The notes beneath the pieces are model-generated. The model saw only the letters and a program-made list of their open reading frames with translations, was not told the origin of the DNA and searched no databases. DNA of 64,000 nucleotides, taken from Hungatella_A sp034142505. Its GTDB lineage: Bacteria > Bacillota > Clostridia > Lachnospirales > Lachnospiraceae. Numbering within the stretch: the stretch's first letter is position 1; each line of letters opens with the position of its first letter. The DNA lies in assembly GCA_034142505.1 (NCBI GenBank), contig JAWZDV010000060.1, forward strand, positions 1 through 64,000, given 5' to 3'. Made by a program: the position numbers and the translations under genes. Shown piece by piece: positions 56,001 to 63,875 of the stretch.

Positions 56001-56013
56001 CCGCATTTCATAA
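53008..56013 (+). CDS. helD: HelD-type helicase with a C-terminal GH31-N-like beta-sandwich
   Basis: 1,001 residues. N-terminal coiled coil (EEERQTLRQILAIADDN), then RIDFTDSVLAKKESFYIGKT and VIDWRAPIASVYYE, which are HelD hallmarks. Walker A QGGAGSGKTT (about 224), VIDEAQDF (about 474), KSYRNTVEIS, and motif VI LLYVAATRALHEL (about 675). HelD removes stalled RNA polymerase using ATP. From about 795 to 1001 the sequence is unrelated to helicases: LRITPISEDTVRVSFAKEEL, LLLRVDKKTSVISFYNRQGQ, GYQILVPAGRRVMCC and YGSYLHTGGEARIDYFF resemble the N-terminal domain of GH31 alpha-glucosidases, without the catalytic barrel. The fusion is in frame with no stop. Confidence 0.87.
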   Translation: MIQRDEAKKIPGVTLEEERQTLRQILAIADDNLTRAKASVQNLADELHELKEIYDVEDKEGLALWFNTDARFQQVRQGLLRMERSRKKPYFGRIDFTDSVLAKKESFYIGKTAITKDAADLVVIDWRAPIASVYYESSLGACTYSVKGEGAYEIDLTRKRTYEIEGDELKDFYDTDVVANDDLLTKYLAKNKRAVLNDIIATIQQEQNEIIRRRPQYNVIVQGGAGSGKTTVAMHRISYILYNYDLEFQPKDFYIIGSNQILLNYITGVLPDLDVYGVSQMTMEQLFTRLLYEDWDRQAFTIRKLDRENRKDCVKGSFAWFHDLEDFCRRYEWREIPREDIYTEKTHRLLMTRETIEELLEKFAFLSLPDKRDKLAEHLIAKVENEIYGRYYTYPPEEQKRLLKYYQTYFGKREWKGSVFELYHEFLMEQLEKGHQISVPDNSFDLYDLAALAYLYKRIKETEVIQEASHVVIDEAQDFGMMVYGALKYCMSKCTFTIMGDVSQNIYFDYGLTDWEELKDLMLPREFDYFGLLRKSYRNTVEISDFATNILRHGSFPVYPVEPIIRHGAEVRMVKCGQEAQMVSEAVRMISQWQKASYETIAVICRDEEAAAGVSDRLKPQVTLRDFRAEGEEFGSGVMVLPIEYAKGLEFDAVLLYGVDEKNYPAEDGFARLLYVAATRALHELAVLYTGTLTDLIAAPVPEEKKQNDLTIRPKKTVRTIHERPVLTKQEEMRERSEQGRFELEFRDRIGPKKIMVQNPGEAKPVAKSRSVAARPADVEFGGMPAANSLRPAGHSQFNLSIRWITKHRQDVELPNACGVLRITPISEDTVRVSFAKEELDSLAPIPEEIIPTPGLAWNCREVKNIVEITFGKLLLRVDKKTSVISFYNRQGQLLLTEGTPLPRQIAGSPKPQSWAYFNWTKKEKLKARGSYDKQLLELKSAAKYISIGAKSGRPACLISDAGYQILVPAGRRVMCCTIPVYGSYLHTGGEARIDYFFRIS

Positions 56014-56033
56014 ATTAAGTTCAAAAGAGAAGG

Positions 56034-56064
56034 TTCCCGGATTTAAAAAATCTGGGGCTTTTTC
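56034..56064 (+). terminator. terminator after helD
   Basis: CCCGGATTT, AAA, AATCTGGGG followed by CTTTTTC. Confidence 0.7.
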
Positions 56065-56078
56065 AATTGCTGGTATTT

Positions 56079-56144
56079 ATGGTATAATATGAACACTTAA
56101 CGAGGTCTTTCACGAGTTTAGTGGACATGGTATAATGTGAACAC
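56079..56144 (+). promoter_or_regulatory. two 18-base repeats with -10 boxes ahead of dbpA
   Basis: ATGGTATAATATGAACAC at 56079 and ATGGTATAATGTGAACAC at 56127, 48 bases apart. Each holds a perfect TATAAT. Possibly tandem promoters made by duplication. Confidence 0.5.
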
Positions 56145-56204
56145 AGGGGACAGGCATGGCGGATTTGTGTATTGCTGGAAGATGCCAGAGACGGAAAGGA
56201 TGTT

Positions 56205-57662
56205 ATGAACAGTCAGACGAACAAACCATTTGAGCATTTCCAGTTATCCGGGGAAATAACCGGGGCGCTCCAGTTATTGGGCTATGAGAAACCAACGCCC
56301 ATCCAGCAGGAGGTGATACCGATGCTTCTTGATGGAAAGAATGTTGTTGCAAAAGCCCCAACGGGAAGCGGAAAGACGGCGGCATTTGCCATTCCGGTCT
56401 GTGAAAAGATGATCTGGGAGGAAAATGCTCCCCAAGCCCTGATCTTAGAGCCCACCAGGGAACTGGCGGAGCAGGTGAAGGACGAGGTGTTCTGCATCGG
56501 CAGAAAGAAACGGTTGAAAGTGCCGGCTGTGTTTGGCGGTTTTCCGATTGAGAAGCAGATTCAGACGCTGAGACAGAAGTCCCATATCGTGGTGGGAACT
56601 CCCGGCCGGGTGATGGACCATATCAGGCGGGAGAGCTTAAAGCTGGACAAGATCTCTTATCTCATCCTGGATGAGGCCGACCTGATGCTGGATATGGGAT
56701 TTATCGACGAGGTAAAGGAGATTCTTTCCCATCTGCCAAAGAACTGTGTGATCTCGCTGTTCTCGGCCACCTTAAAACCGGAGATTCAGCAGCTGGTGGA
56801 CGAATATATCCGGGATGTGGCCCTGGTCCGCCAGGAACCGGACGAAGAACTGGAACCGGCCATCACCCAGGTGCTGTATGAGGCGGACAGGGAAACGAAA
56901 TATGACACCTTTTTGAATATGCTGAAATCAGAAAACCCGGAGCGGTGCATGATCTTTTGCGGGACGAAGGAGATGGTCAATATCCTCTTTCAGAAGCTTC
57001 GGAAGGCTAGGATTTTCTGCGGCATGATCCATGGGGATTTAGACCAGAAGGAGCGTTTGAAAACTGTGGATGCCTTCCGGCGGGGAGCGTTTCGGTTTTT
57101 AATCGCCACCGATGTAGCGGCCAGAGGCATTGACTTTGACCAGATCACCCATGTGGTAAACTATGATTTTCCAACCGGTAGAGAGACCTATGTACACCGG
57201 ATTGGCCGTACCGGACGAAATGGAAATGAAGGACGGGCCATCAGTCTTGTCTGTGAGGAGGACCGGCGGATGCTTCAGATGGTGGAAACCTATATGGACC
57301 AGGAACTTCCCGTGCTCCCATGTCCGCCGGCAGGCCAGGAGGAAGAAAAAGCATTCTGGAAATCCCAGCGGCAGAAGGCAGAGATCAGGCCGGAAAAGGG
57401 AAAGGCATTAAATGAAGGAATTCTGCGTCTGTCCATCGGCGGCGGAAGAAAATCCAAAATCCGCCCCGGAGATATCGTGGGAACGATCTGCGGGATAGAA
57501 GGGATGGAGGTTTCCGACATTGGCATTATTGATATCCGGGACAGTTTGAGCTATGTGGAAGTGTTACATGGAAAAGGGGGCCAGGTTTTGGAGGCTCTTC
57601 AGACAAGGCCGATCAAAGGAAAGGTAAGAAAGGTACGAAAAACCCGCGGGGGGGTTTCGTGA
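56205..57662 (+). CDS. dbpA: DEAD-box RNA helicase DbpA/YxiN
   Basis: 485 residues from ATG 56205 (site CGGAAAGGATGTT). Q motif GYEKPTPIQQEVI, Walker A APTGSGKTAAF, PTRELAEQV, TPGRV, LILDEADLML, SAT, RGIDF, HRIGRTGR. The C-terminal ~75 residues carry the DbpA RNA-binding domain (LSIGGGRKSKIRPGDIVGTI; VSDIGIIDIRDSLSYVEV), which targets 23S rRNA hairpin 92 in ribosome assembly. Confidence 0.93.
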   Translation: MNSQTNKPFEHFQLSGEITGALQLLGYEKPTPIQQEVIPMLLDGKNVVAKAPTGSGKTAAFAIPVCEKMIWEENAPQALILEPTRELAEQVKDEVFCIGRKKRLKVPAVFGGFPIEKQIQTLRQKSHIVVGTPGRVMDHIRRESLKLDKISYLILDEADLMLDMGFIDEVKEILSHLPKNCVISLFSATLKPEIQQLVDEYIRDVALVRQEPDEELEPAITQVLYEADRETKYDTFLNMLKSENPERCMIFCGTKEMVNILFQKLRKARIFCGMIHGDLDQKERLKTVDAFRRGAFRFLIATDVAARGIDFDQITHVVNYDFPTGRETYVHRIGRTGRNGNEGRAISLVCEEDRRMLQMVETYMDQELPVLPCPPAGQEEEKAFWKSQRQKAEIRPEKGKALNEGILRLSIGGGRKSKIRPGDIVGTICGIEGMEVSDIGIIDIRDSLSYVEVLHGKGGQVLEALQTRPIKGKVRKVRKTRGGVS

Positions 57663-57694
57663 ACATGGAGCGGCTGAAATGTCTGCCGCTCCTG

Positions 57695-58024
57695 TTAAAG
57701 GTCATGCTTTGTGATTCTCTTGTTTGCGATTTCGTAGACTTCCTCATCTTCACGTGCGCCAATGACAATTACCAGTATATCATCATCTTGGCGGATGAGC
57801 TGGTAGACGATACGCAGTCCGGCTTTGCGAAGCTTGATTTTCAAAAAACCGGACAGGTTTGTATTGTTCTTATTCCCCAGGAGTTTTCCGTAGCCGCCTT
57901 CTGTTTCCGGTAATGGATTTTGACAGACTTTTTGGATTGCTTTTCGGATTAAAATCCGTTGGCTTCCGTCTAGTCTGCGAAGGTCTTCAAGGGCTTCGGG
58001 AAGGTAATTGACGTTCCAGCTCAT
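57695..58024 (-). CDS. RelE/ParE-family toxin
   Basis: 109 residues: MSWNVNYLPEALEDLRRLDG, then GYGKLLGNKNNTNLSGFLKI and LRIVYQLIRQDDDILVIVIG. This is the RelE/ParE fold. The start overlaps the antitoxin stop by 4 bases (ATGA). RelE-type members cut mRNA on the ribosome and ParE-type members poison gyrase; which applies here is not decided by sequence. Confidence 0.88.
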   Translation of the reverse strand: MSWNVNYLPEALEDLRRLDGSQRILIRKAIQKVCQNPLPETEGGYGKLLGNKNNTNLSGFLKIKLRKAGLRIVYQLIRQDDDILVIVIGAREDEEVYEIANKRITKHDL

Positions 58025-58344
58025 TCAAATTCAATATCTTCGGTATTTTCAAAATCGGATGGCTGAAAGCCCATTTCCTGATCCACCTGTTTCTGGGGGA
58101 TAACGGTGGCAGGATTGAAATGAGACATCCGTTCTGTTGCAACAGTCAGAAGACGTGCGTCATTTACCTCATCCAGGAGACGGATGTATTCATCGGGAGA
58201 TAAAAGGACACATTCTGCTGTGTTGTTTTTCATGACGACTTTTGCGCCATACTGCTTTACCTCATCAAAAATTTTACCGGCCAGTCCCCGGTTAAACAGG
58301 GAGATCGGGATCGTGTTTTCGATAGCACTTCTGATAGAACTCAT
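58021..58344 (-). CDS. Phd/YefM-family antitoxin
   Basis: 107 residues from ATG 58344 (site AAAGAGAGGTGATGATT). MSSIRSAIENTIPISLFNRG and KVVMKNNTAECVLLSPDEYI are typical of the Phd/YefM DNA-binding half. The acidic tail (GFQPSDFENTEDIEFE) would wrap the toxin. It probably represses its own promoter. Confidence 0.85.
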   Translation of the reverse strand: MSSIRSAIENTIPISLFNRGLAGKIFDEVKQYGAKVVMKNNTAECVLLSPDEYIRLLDEVNDARLLTVATERMSHFNPATVIPQKQVDQEMGFQPSDFENTEDIEFE

Positions 58345-58365
58345 AATCATCACCTCTCTTTCATG

Positions 58366-58410
58366 ATTAGTATATGCTGAACTGATGAAAAAGTCAATAA
58401 ATATACTAAT
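58366..58410 (-). promoter_or_regulatory. toxin-antitoxin promoter with inverted operators
   Basis: On the - strand TTGACT (58392-58397), 17 bases, TATACT (58369-58374). ATTAGTATAT at 58366 and ATATACTAAT at 58401 are exact inverted arms enclosing the promoter, a probable site of autorepression. Confidence 0.75.
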
Positions 58411-58573
58411 ATAAATACTGATATTATGAAGCACTACAACCAAATCCATGCTTCCATCGCAAAAGAAATTTGCGGTGGAAGCATTTTCTTTGAATCCTTT
58501 TTCTTAGTTTTCCCGTTATATCATTGTAAGACGTTTTACAGACCAAGTGAAAGACAAAGGCAGGTGTCGGAAA

Positions 58574-59107
58574 TTGAAAGACCGGGAATTGATTACGCGG
58601 ATCAAACAAGGGGAGCGGGAGCTTTTGGAAGTTCTGGCACAGAAATATTATCAGGATATTTACCGTTTCTGCTGGTACCGGACCGGGAAGGAGGAGGCCG
58701 CCTGGGAGTGCACCCAGGAGACATTTCTGCGGATGCTCCGGTTTCTGGAACATTATGTGGATAGAAATAAATTCAAAGCCTGGCTGCTGGCGATTGCGGT
58801 GAATGTCTGCAATGATTATTTCCGCAGTCCGGCCATGCCGGTGGCTAAGGAGGAGTACTTAGAGGAGACCGCGGCGGAGGATGGCCGGTTTTTCCAGGTG
58901 GAGGTGAGGGACAGTATCCAGAAAGCCTTAAACCGCCTTTCGCCGGAACAAAAGGAAACGGTAATTCTCCGGTTTTACTACGATATGAAAATCCGTGAGA
59001 TTGCCGGGATCACCGGAGTGGGTATTCCGACGGTGAAATCCCGGCTGAAGCAGGGGATGGGAAAACTCAGAACATGTTTGGAGGAAGAAGGAGGGGATTT
59101 TTTATGA
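58574..59107 (+). CDS. ECF-type RNA polymerase sigma factor
   Basis: 177 residues if started at TTG 58574 (KDRELITRIKQGE is the usual N-terminus); GTG 58547 is an alternative. Region 2: YQDIYRFCWYRTGKEEAAWE and CTQETFLRMLRFLEHYVD. Region 4: LNRLSPEQKETVILRFYYDM and VGIPTVKSRLKQGMGKL. The next gene starts within its stop (ATGA). Likely senses envelope stress through the membrane protein encoded next. Confidence 0.9.
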   Translation: MKDRELITRIKQGERELLEVLAQKYYQDIYRFCWYRTGKEEAAWECTQETFLRMLRFLEHYVDRNKFKAWLLAIAVNVCNDYFRSPAMPVAKEEYLEETAAEDGRFFQVEVRDSIQKALNRLSPEQKETVILRFYYDMKIREIAGITGVGIPTVKSRLKQGMGKLRTCLEEEGGDFL

Positions 59108-59877
59108 ACCGAAGCGAGCGGCAGATCAGGACGGCGCTTCAGCGGGGAAACGCGCCGGAACTGTCAGGGGAGCAGTTGGAAGCCTTGGACCGGCTGGTGA
59201 GAAGAGAAGCAGAAACGGTCAAATGGCTGCCGGGGAAGTCCCTGTTTCAGAGCTTATGGGAGCAGGCCGCCTATATCTCCCCGATTACATGGGCGTTTCA
59301 GCTGGCATTCTTACTTGCCGGGGTCCTGCTTTTACAGGCAGGAGCGGAGGAAGCGGCCCTTAAGAATCTTTCCGCCATCATCCCGCTGGCGGCGCTGATT
59401 GGCATTCCGGAGCTGACGAAGAGCTTTAGCTATGGCATGTGGGAGCTGGAGGAGAGCTGTTTTTATAACTTAAGGCAGCTGGTTTTATTGAAAATGATGC
59501 TGTTTGGCCTGGTGGATGCCGTGCTGCTGCTCTTTCTCATCGCCGTGGCGGGAAAACGGGGAACGAGCCTGACGGAAGCATTTTACTATCTGGTGATTCC
59601 CTTTAACCTGTCAGGGGCCTGTTATCTGGGCCTGTTCCGGGTACTGAAAAGAAGGTGCAGCGGTTATGTGCTGGCGGCGGCCGGATGTGTGCTTCTGTCT
59701 GGAGGTCTGGTGCTGCGCAGGTATCCGTCTATTGGCCTGGCGCCGGTTCAAACAGGTTTGAGGGCGGAGATGGTCTGGCCGATGGCCGTCTGCAGCGTGT
59801 TTGCCCTGGTGGGAGTGGGAATCTGGCTGATTCATGGAATGGAAAAGGAGGAAATGATGATATGGAACTTCGAATAG
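59104..59877 (+). CDS. membrane protein, possible anti-sigma factor
   Basis: 257 residues. Soluble N-terminal ~60 residues, then six hydrophobic helices (WAFQLAFLLAGVLLL; LSAIIPLAALIGIPEL; MLFGLVDAVLLLFLIAVAG; VLAAAGCVLLSGGLVL). It sits between the ECF sigma gene and the ABC genes and overlaps both, so it is the natural candidate for the sigma's partner. No zinc-binding HxxxCxxC anti-sigma motif is seen. Confidence 0.65.
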   Translation: MNRSERQIRTALQRGNAPELSGEQLEALDRLVRREAETVKWLPGKSLFQSLWEQAAYISPITWAFQLAFLLAGVLLLQAGAEEAALKNLSAIIPLAALIGIPELTKSFSYGMWELEESCFYNLRQLVLLKMMLFGLVDAVLLLFLIAVAGKRGTSLTEAFYYLVIPFNLSGACYLGLFRVLKRRCSGYVLAAAGCVLLSGGLVLRRYPSIGLAPVQTGLRAEMVWPMAVCSVFALVGVGIWLIHGMEKEEMMIWNFE

Positions 59878-60752
59878 ACCGTCTGACGAAACGGTATGGC
59901 AATAAAATTGCGGTGGACCGCCTGGAAGGTACCCTGAATGCAGGTGTATACGGGCTGCTGGGGGCCAATGGCGCGGGCAAGACGACGCTGATGCGGATGC
60001 TCTGCGGTATTCAGTCGCCCACATCGGGTGTGGTGTATTATGATAACTGTCCGATTCTGGACATGGGGGAGGAATACCGTAACCGGCTGGGGTATCTGCC
60101 TCAGAACTTTGGATATTATCCGGAATTTACGGCGCTTAAATTTCTGCTGTATATGGCGTCTTTAAAGGGGCTGGGGAAGACAGCGGCCATGACAAAATCC
60201 CTGGAACTTTTAGAGGTGACGGGGCTTATGGAAGTGAAGAATAAGAAGATCAAGACATTTTCCGGGGGGATGAAACAGCGGCTGGGAATCGCCCAGGCCA
60301 TGTTAAATGAGCCGGATATCCTGATTCTGGATGAGCCGACGGCCGGCCTGGACCCGAAGGAGCGGGTGAAATTCCGCAATCTGCTCAGTTCCTTCTCCAA
60401 GAATAAGATTGTGCTGCTGTCCACCCACATTGTCTCGGATATCGAGTATATTGCCAATGAAATTCTGGTGATGAAGGCCGGACAGCTGGTGAAACGGGGT
60501 AATCCGGAGGCCCTTACAAAGGAAATCCACGGTTCCGTGTGGGAATGCCGCGTACCGGAAAGCCAGGTGGATGCGTGGAGCGCGCGTTATGTGATTGGGA
60601 ATCTGAAAAATGAGGGGAAGGACACGGTGCTTCGGGTGATCTCCGGGAAAGCGCCTGATTCGTCCGCGGTTCTGGTGGAGCCAAGCCTGGAGGATTTGTA
60701 TTTGTATTACTTTAGTGAGGAGGCAGGACATGGGACAGATGGTGGGTTTTGA
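59862..60752 (+). CDS. ABC transporter ATP-binding protein
   Basis: 296 residues from ATG 59862 (site AAAGGAGG). Walker A GANGAGKTT, signature FSGGMKQRLG, Walker B ILILDEPTAGLD, H-loop LLSTHIVSDIEY. ABC-2 export class. Overlaps the end of the membrane-protein gene and the start of the permease gene, so this is a tightly coupled operon. Confidence 0.92.
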   Translation: MELRIDRLTKRYGNKIAVDRLEGTLNAGVYGLLGANGAGKTTLMRMLCGIQSPTSGVVYYDNCPILDMGEEYRNRLGYLPQNFGYYPEFTALKFLLYMASLKGLGKTAAMTKSLELLEVTGLMEVKNKKIKTFSGGMKQRLGIAQAMLNEPDILILDEPTAGLDPKERVKFRNLLSSFSKNKIVLLSTHIVSDIEYIANEILVMKAGQLVKRGNPEALTKEIHGSVWECRVPESQVDAWSARYVIGNLKNEGKDTVLRVISGKAPDSSAVLVEPSLEDLYLYYFSEEAGHGTDGGF

Positions 60753-61809
60753 GATAACGAAATTATTAAAAAAGAAGATCGTCTATATTGCGCTTGCGGT
60801 GTTCGGCGCAATCTTTGCGATGATGCTGTATTCCTGGATATTTGGGAACGAGTGGGCGGTGACCCAGGATGGAACCGATTTATACGGCATGGACGCGGCG
60901 GCTTACAACCGGGAGATTACGCTCCGCTATCAGGGACCATTGACGGATGAGAAGGTGCAGGAGATTCTGAAGGAATTTCCGCGCACGAATGGGACGACGA
61001 CGGGGGATGTCTCCAATAATGTCTATTATCCGGTGGCGAGACTGTTTGCCAATGAGGATGGTACCTGGAATGGAAAGACAGTTGCCGAGGTGTTCCCGGA
61101 ATTTTCGAACCCGCCGCGGCTTGGGTTGTCTACCCGGTGGGAGTCATTTCTATATAGCCTGATGTACATTGTGATTCTGGCCGGGATTGTCCTGATTATT
61201 GTGGTGTCGCCGATCTTTTCCGACGAGTACAGCAGCGGTATGGATGCACTGATTTTGACATCCAGGAACGGGAAGCGGCAGTGTGTGAAAGCGAAAATCA
61301 TGGCGGCATTTTTGTTTGCGACTTGTTTTATCCTGCTGATTCTGGGCCTTGGCTTTGCCATGTTCCTTGCGGGCGGAGGGACGGCAGGCTGGGATGCGCA
61401 TATACAGCTCAGTGAAATGATGTTTTTTTCCAGGGTCAGACAGCCGTTAACCTGCGGGCAAACAGCCATCTTGACAGCGGTTGTTTCCATTTGTTCTACC
61501 TGGACCCTGACGGGACTCGTGTTACTGTTTTCCGTGATCTGCAAAACCTCATTTGCCTCTATCATAGCTTCTGCCGTGGTCTATCTCGCCCCTATGTTCA
61601 TCAACCCGGGCGGCCTGATGGCAAAACGGATTGTCATGATGATGCCGGTCAACAGCCTGAATATATCCGGCCTGTTAAATGTACCAGGCATTCCCATGAG
61701 CGGAACCGAAATTCCAATGGCAGCACTGATCGTGGGGCTGGTGGTGGTCGTGAGCGTATGTTCCACATATTACTGCCGGAGGACATTTTCCAGGCATCAG
61801 GTGATGTGA
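60730..61809 (+). CDS. ABC-2 type permease
   Basis: 359 residues from ATG 60730. First helix after FEITKLLKKKI (VYIALAVFGAIFAMMLYSWI), a large outer loop, then five helices (LMYIVILAGIVLIIVVSPIF; AFLFATCFILLILGLGFAMF; ALIVGLVVVVSVCSTYY). SDEYSSGMDALILTSRNGKR is the coupling region common to ABC-2 permeases. Substrate unknown. Confidence 0.85.
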   Translation: MGQMVGFEITKLLKKKIVYIALAVFGAIFAMMLYSWIFGNEWAVTQDGTDLYGMDAAAYNREITLRYQGPLTDEKVQEILKEFPRTNGTTTGDVSNNVYYPVARLFANEDGTWNGKTVAEVFPEFSNPPRLGLSTRWESFLYSLMYIVILAGIVLIIVVSPIFSDEYSSGMDALILTSRNGKRQCVKAKIMAAFLFATCFILLILGLGFAMFLAGGGTAGWDAHIQLSEMMFFSRVRQPLTCGQTAILTAVVSICSTWTLTGLVLLFSVICKTSFASIIASAVVYLAPMFINPGGLMAKRIVMMMPVNSLNISGLLNVPGIPMSGTEIPMAALIVGLVVVVSVCSTYYCRRTFSRHQVM

Positions 61810-61888
61810 GAAGATGAAATATGACATACAGTTGTCCTCTTTTCTTTGTTATAATGATACTATCTGAAAGAAAGGGGCAGGAAGAGAG

Positions 61889-62311
61889 ATGATTAATTTA
61901 CAGGATAGAAACCATATTCCAACCATGGAGGAGATGGCGGATTATATTCGCAATCCCCTGTTTGAGTCACTTTGCACAGAGCTGGAGACCGGGTATGGGG
62001 CCCGGGGAACATTCGAATTCAGTAAATGTGACTGGGAACCTGGCTGGAATTTAAAGTTTAAAAAGGCGGGAAAATCTCTGTGTACGATTTATCCGCGCGA
62101 GAATTATATGACAATCATGGTGGTGGTCGGGCCAAAGGAGAAGGAGACGGTGGAAACGCGTCTGGAGGAGTGGTCGCCGCAGCTGCGGGAGGTGTATCAC
62201 CACACGAAGGAAGGGAATGGACAGCGGTGGCTGATGATGGATTTGGAGGATGAGGGGCCTGTCTACCGGGACGTCTTAAAACTGATTGCCATCCGCCATC
62301 AATGCAGATAG
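61889..62311 (+). CDS. DUF3788 protein
   Basis: 140 residues. Pattern NPLFESLCTELETGYGARGT, FEFSKCDWEPGWNLKFKKAG, CTIYPRENYMTIMVVVG fits the DUF3788 family, which is of unknown role. Ends 13 bases before the next gene, so the two are likely co-transcribed. Confidence 0.85.
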   Translation: MINLQDRNHIPTMEEMADYIRNPLFESLCTELETGYGARGTFEFSKCDWEPGWNLKFKKAGKSLCTIYPRENYMTIMVVVGPKEKETVETRLEEWSPQLREVYHHTKEGNGQRWLMMDLEDEGPVYRDVLKLIAIRHQCR

Positions 62312-62324
62312 GGAGGAGATCGGG

Positions 62325-62792
62325 ATGGAGATAAAACGTTGTAGTAAAGAATCCTTTTCCGTAATTGGGAAAGAGGGGTCTACAAAAGATGGAGATGATT
62401 TTATCAGGAAACTCTGGGAGGAGGCCAACAGTCATTTTGACGAGATTGCTTCTCTGGCGAAAAAAGATGAGAACGGAATGGCTATCGGTATCTGGGGAGC
62501 GATGTCTGATTTTTCCCGTTCCTTTCAGCCTTGGGAGGATCAGTTTACCCAGGGACTTTATCTTGCGGGAGCCGAGGTAAAGGATGGGTCAGAGGCTCCG
62601 GAAGGCTGGGTAAAATGGACGATTCCCGGATATGAATATCTGTATGTGAAAAGCACGGGGGAGAATCTGTTTCCCGCCGTGATCGCGTATATGAAAGCCC
62701 ACGGATTGGAACTGGCGGGAGCAGTCCAGGAATTTAACTGTCCGCAGGAACAGGGGCAGGAGTACTTGTTTTTTCCGATTCGAAGATTATAA
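62325..62792 (+). CDS. GyrI-like small-molecule-binding protein
   Basis: 155 residues from ATG 62325 (site GGGAGGAGATCGGG). CSKESFSVIGKEGSTKDGDD, GIWGAMSDFSRSF and the ending FFPIRRL match the effector-binding domain of AraC-type regulators without a DNA-binding part. Second protein of this fold in the window. Confidence 0.82.
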   Translation: MEIKRCSKESFSVIGKEGSTKDGDDFIRKLWEEANSHFDEIASLAKKDENGMAIGIWGAMSDFSRSFQPWEDQFTQGLYLAGAEVKDGSEAPEGWVKWTIPGYEYLYVKSTGENLFPAVIAYMKAHGLELAGAVQEFNCPQEQGQEYLFFPIRRL

Positions 62793-62879
62793 ATGAATAG
62801 AGCAGGATAATTCTCCTTCCGCCGGAGATAATGGAAGTAAAAAGAATATCTATTATTACCGGGAAAGAGAGGGATTATC

Positions 62880-63875
62880 ATGAAATTTGACGCGGTCTAT
62901 TATGAGCCGGACAGCCTGGCTTATCCGCTTGGCAGGCAATTGCAGGAAACCTTTGGCGGCATTCCCTGGATTCCCATTGCGAGCCACAATTCCATCAAGG
63001 AAATGCAGGAGAAACCCAATTCCGAATTCGGGAAAATGAAGCGCAATTTAATCGTGGGCATCCGAAAAACCCACAAATACGTGGAGAATCAGAAGGTCTC
63101 GGATTATCTGGTGCCATACACCTCATCCGGCTGTACGGCCATGTGTCTCTACTGTTATCTTGTCTGCAATTACAACAAATGCGCCTACCTCCGCCTGTTC
63201 GTCAACCGGGAACAGATGCTGGACCGCATAATCAAGCGGGGGCGGGAGAGTGAGACGCCGCTCACCTTTGAGATCGGCAGCAACAGTGATCTGGTGCTGG
63301 AGAATACCATCACCGGTAACCTGCTTTACACCATCCCCCGTTTTGCAAAAGAGGGGACCGGCAGCATTACCTTTCCCACAAAGTTTCATATGGTGGACCC
63401 GCTTCTCGATTTAGACCATCAGGGCAGGACGATTTTCCGCATGAGCGTCAATCCCGAGCAGGTGATCAAGAAAATCGAACTTGGCACCTCCAGTCTGGCA
63501 AAGCGGATCGAAGCCGTCAACAAGATGTGCGAGGCCGGATACCCCTGCGGTCTGCTCATCGCCCCCGTGATTTTGACGGAGGACTGGAAACGCCAGTACA
63601 CAGGTCTGCTGGAAGAACTCCATGACGGGCTGACAGAAAAAGCCAAAAAACAGATGTTCCTGGAAATCATTCTGATGACTTACTCCTATATTCACCGCGC
63701 CATCAACAGCGAGGCATTTCCTAACGCGCCGGAACTCTATGATACGGAGCAGATGACCGGAAGAGGCCGCGGACGCTACTGTTACCGGCCGGAGGTGAGG
63801 GCGGAGGCGGAACGTTTCCTTCGGGCGGAGATCAGGCGGATTCTCGGCGATATGCAGATCCTATATATCAGCTGA
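62880..63875 (+). CDS. splB: spore photoproduct lyase
   Basis: 331 residues, site GAAAGAGAGGGATTATC. Radical-SAM cluster Cys85, Cys89, Cys92 in SSGCTAMCLYCYL. Other family marks are YEPDSLAYPLG, FEIGSNSDLVLENTITG and GRGRGRYCYRPEVR. It repairs the thymine dimer form found in UV-irradiated spores using S-adenosylmethionine. The expected catalytic Cys near position 140 of the Bacillus enzyme cannot be aligned by eye. Supports a spore-forming host. 63,876-64,000 shows nothing further. Confidence 0.93.
   Translation: MKFDAVYYEPDSLAYPLGRQLQETFGGIPWIPIASHNSIKEMQEKPNSEFGKMKRNLIVGIRKTHKYVENQKVSDYLVPYTSSGCTAMCLYCYLVCNYNKCAYLRLFVNREQMLDRIIKRGRESETPLTFEIGSNSDLVLENTITGNLLYTIPRFAKEGTGSITFPTKFHMVDPLLDLDHQGRTIFRMSVNPEQVIKKIELGTSSLAKRIEAVNKMCEAGYPCGLLIAPVILTEDWKRQYTGLLEELHDGLTEKAKKQMFLEIILMTYSYIHRAINSEAFPNAPELYDTEQMTGRGRGRYCYRPEVRAEAERFLRAEIRRILGDMQILYIS

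Noticed and set aside
57659..57913. 84-codon + strand frame opposite the RelE gene
   Set aside because: Antisense shadow of the toxin gene, which has a partner antitoxin, coupling and a promoter.
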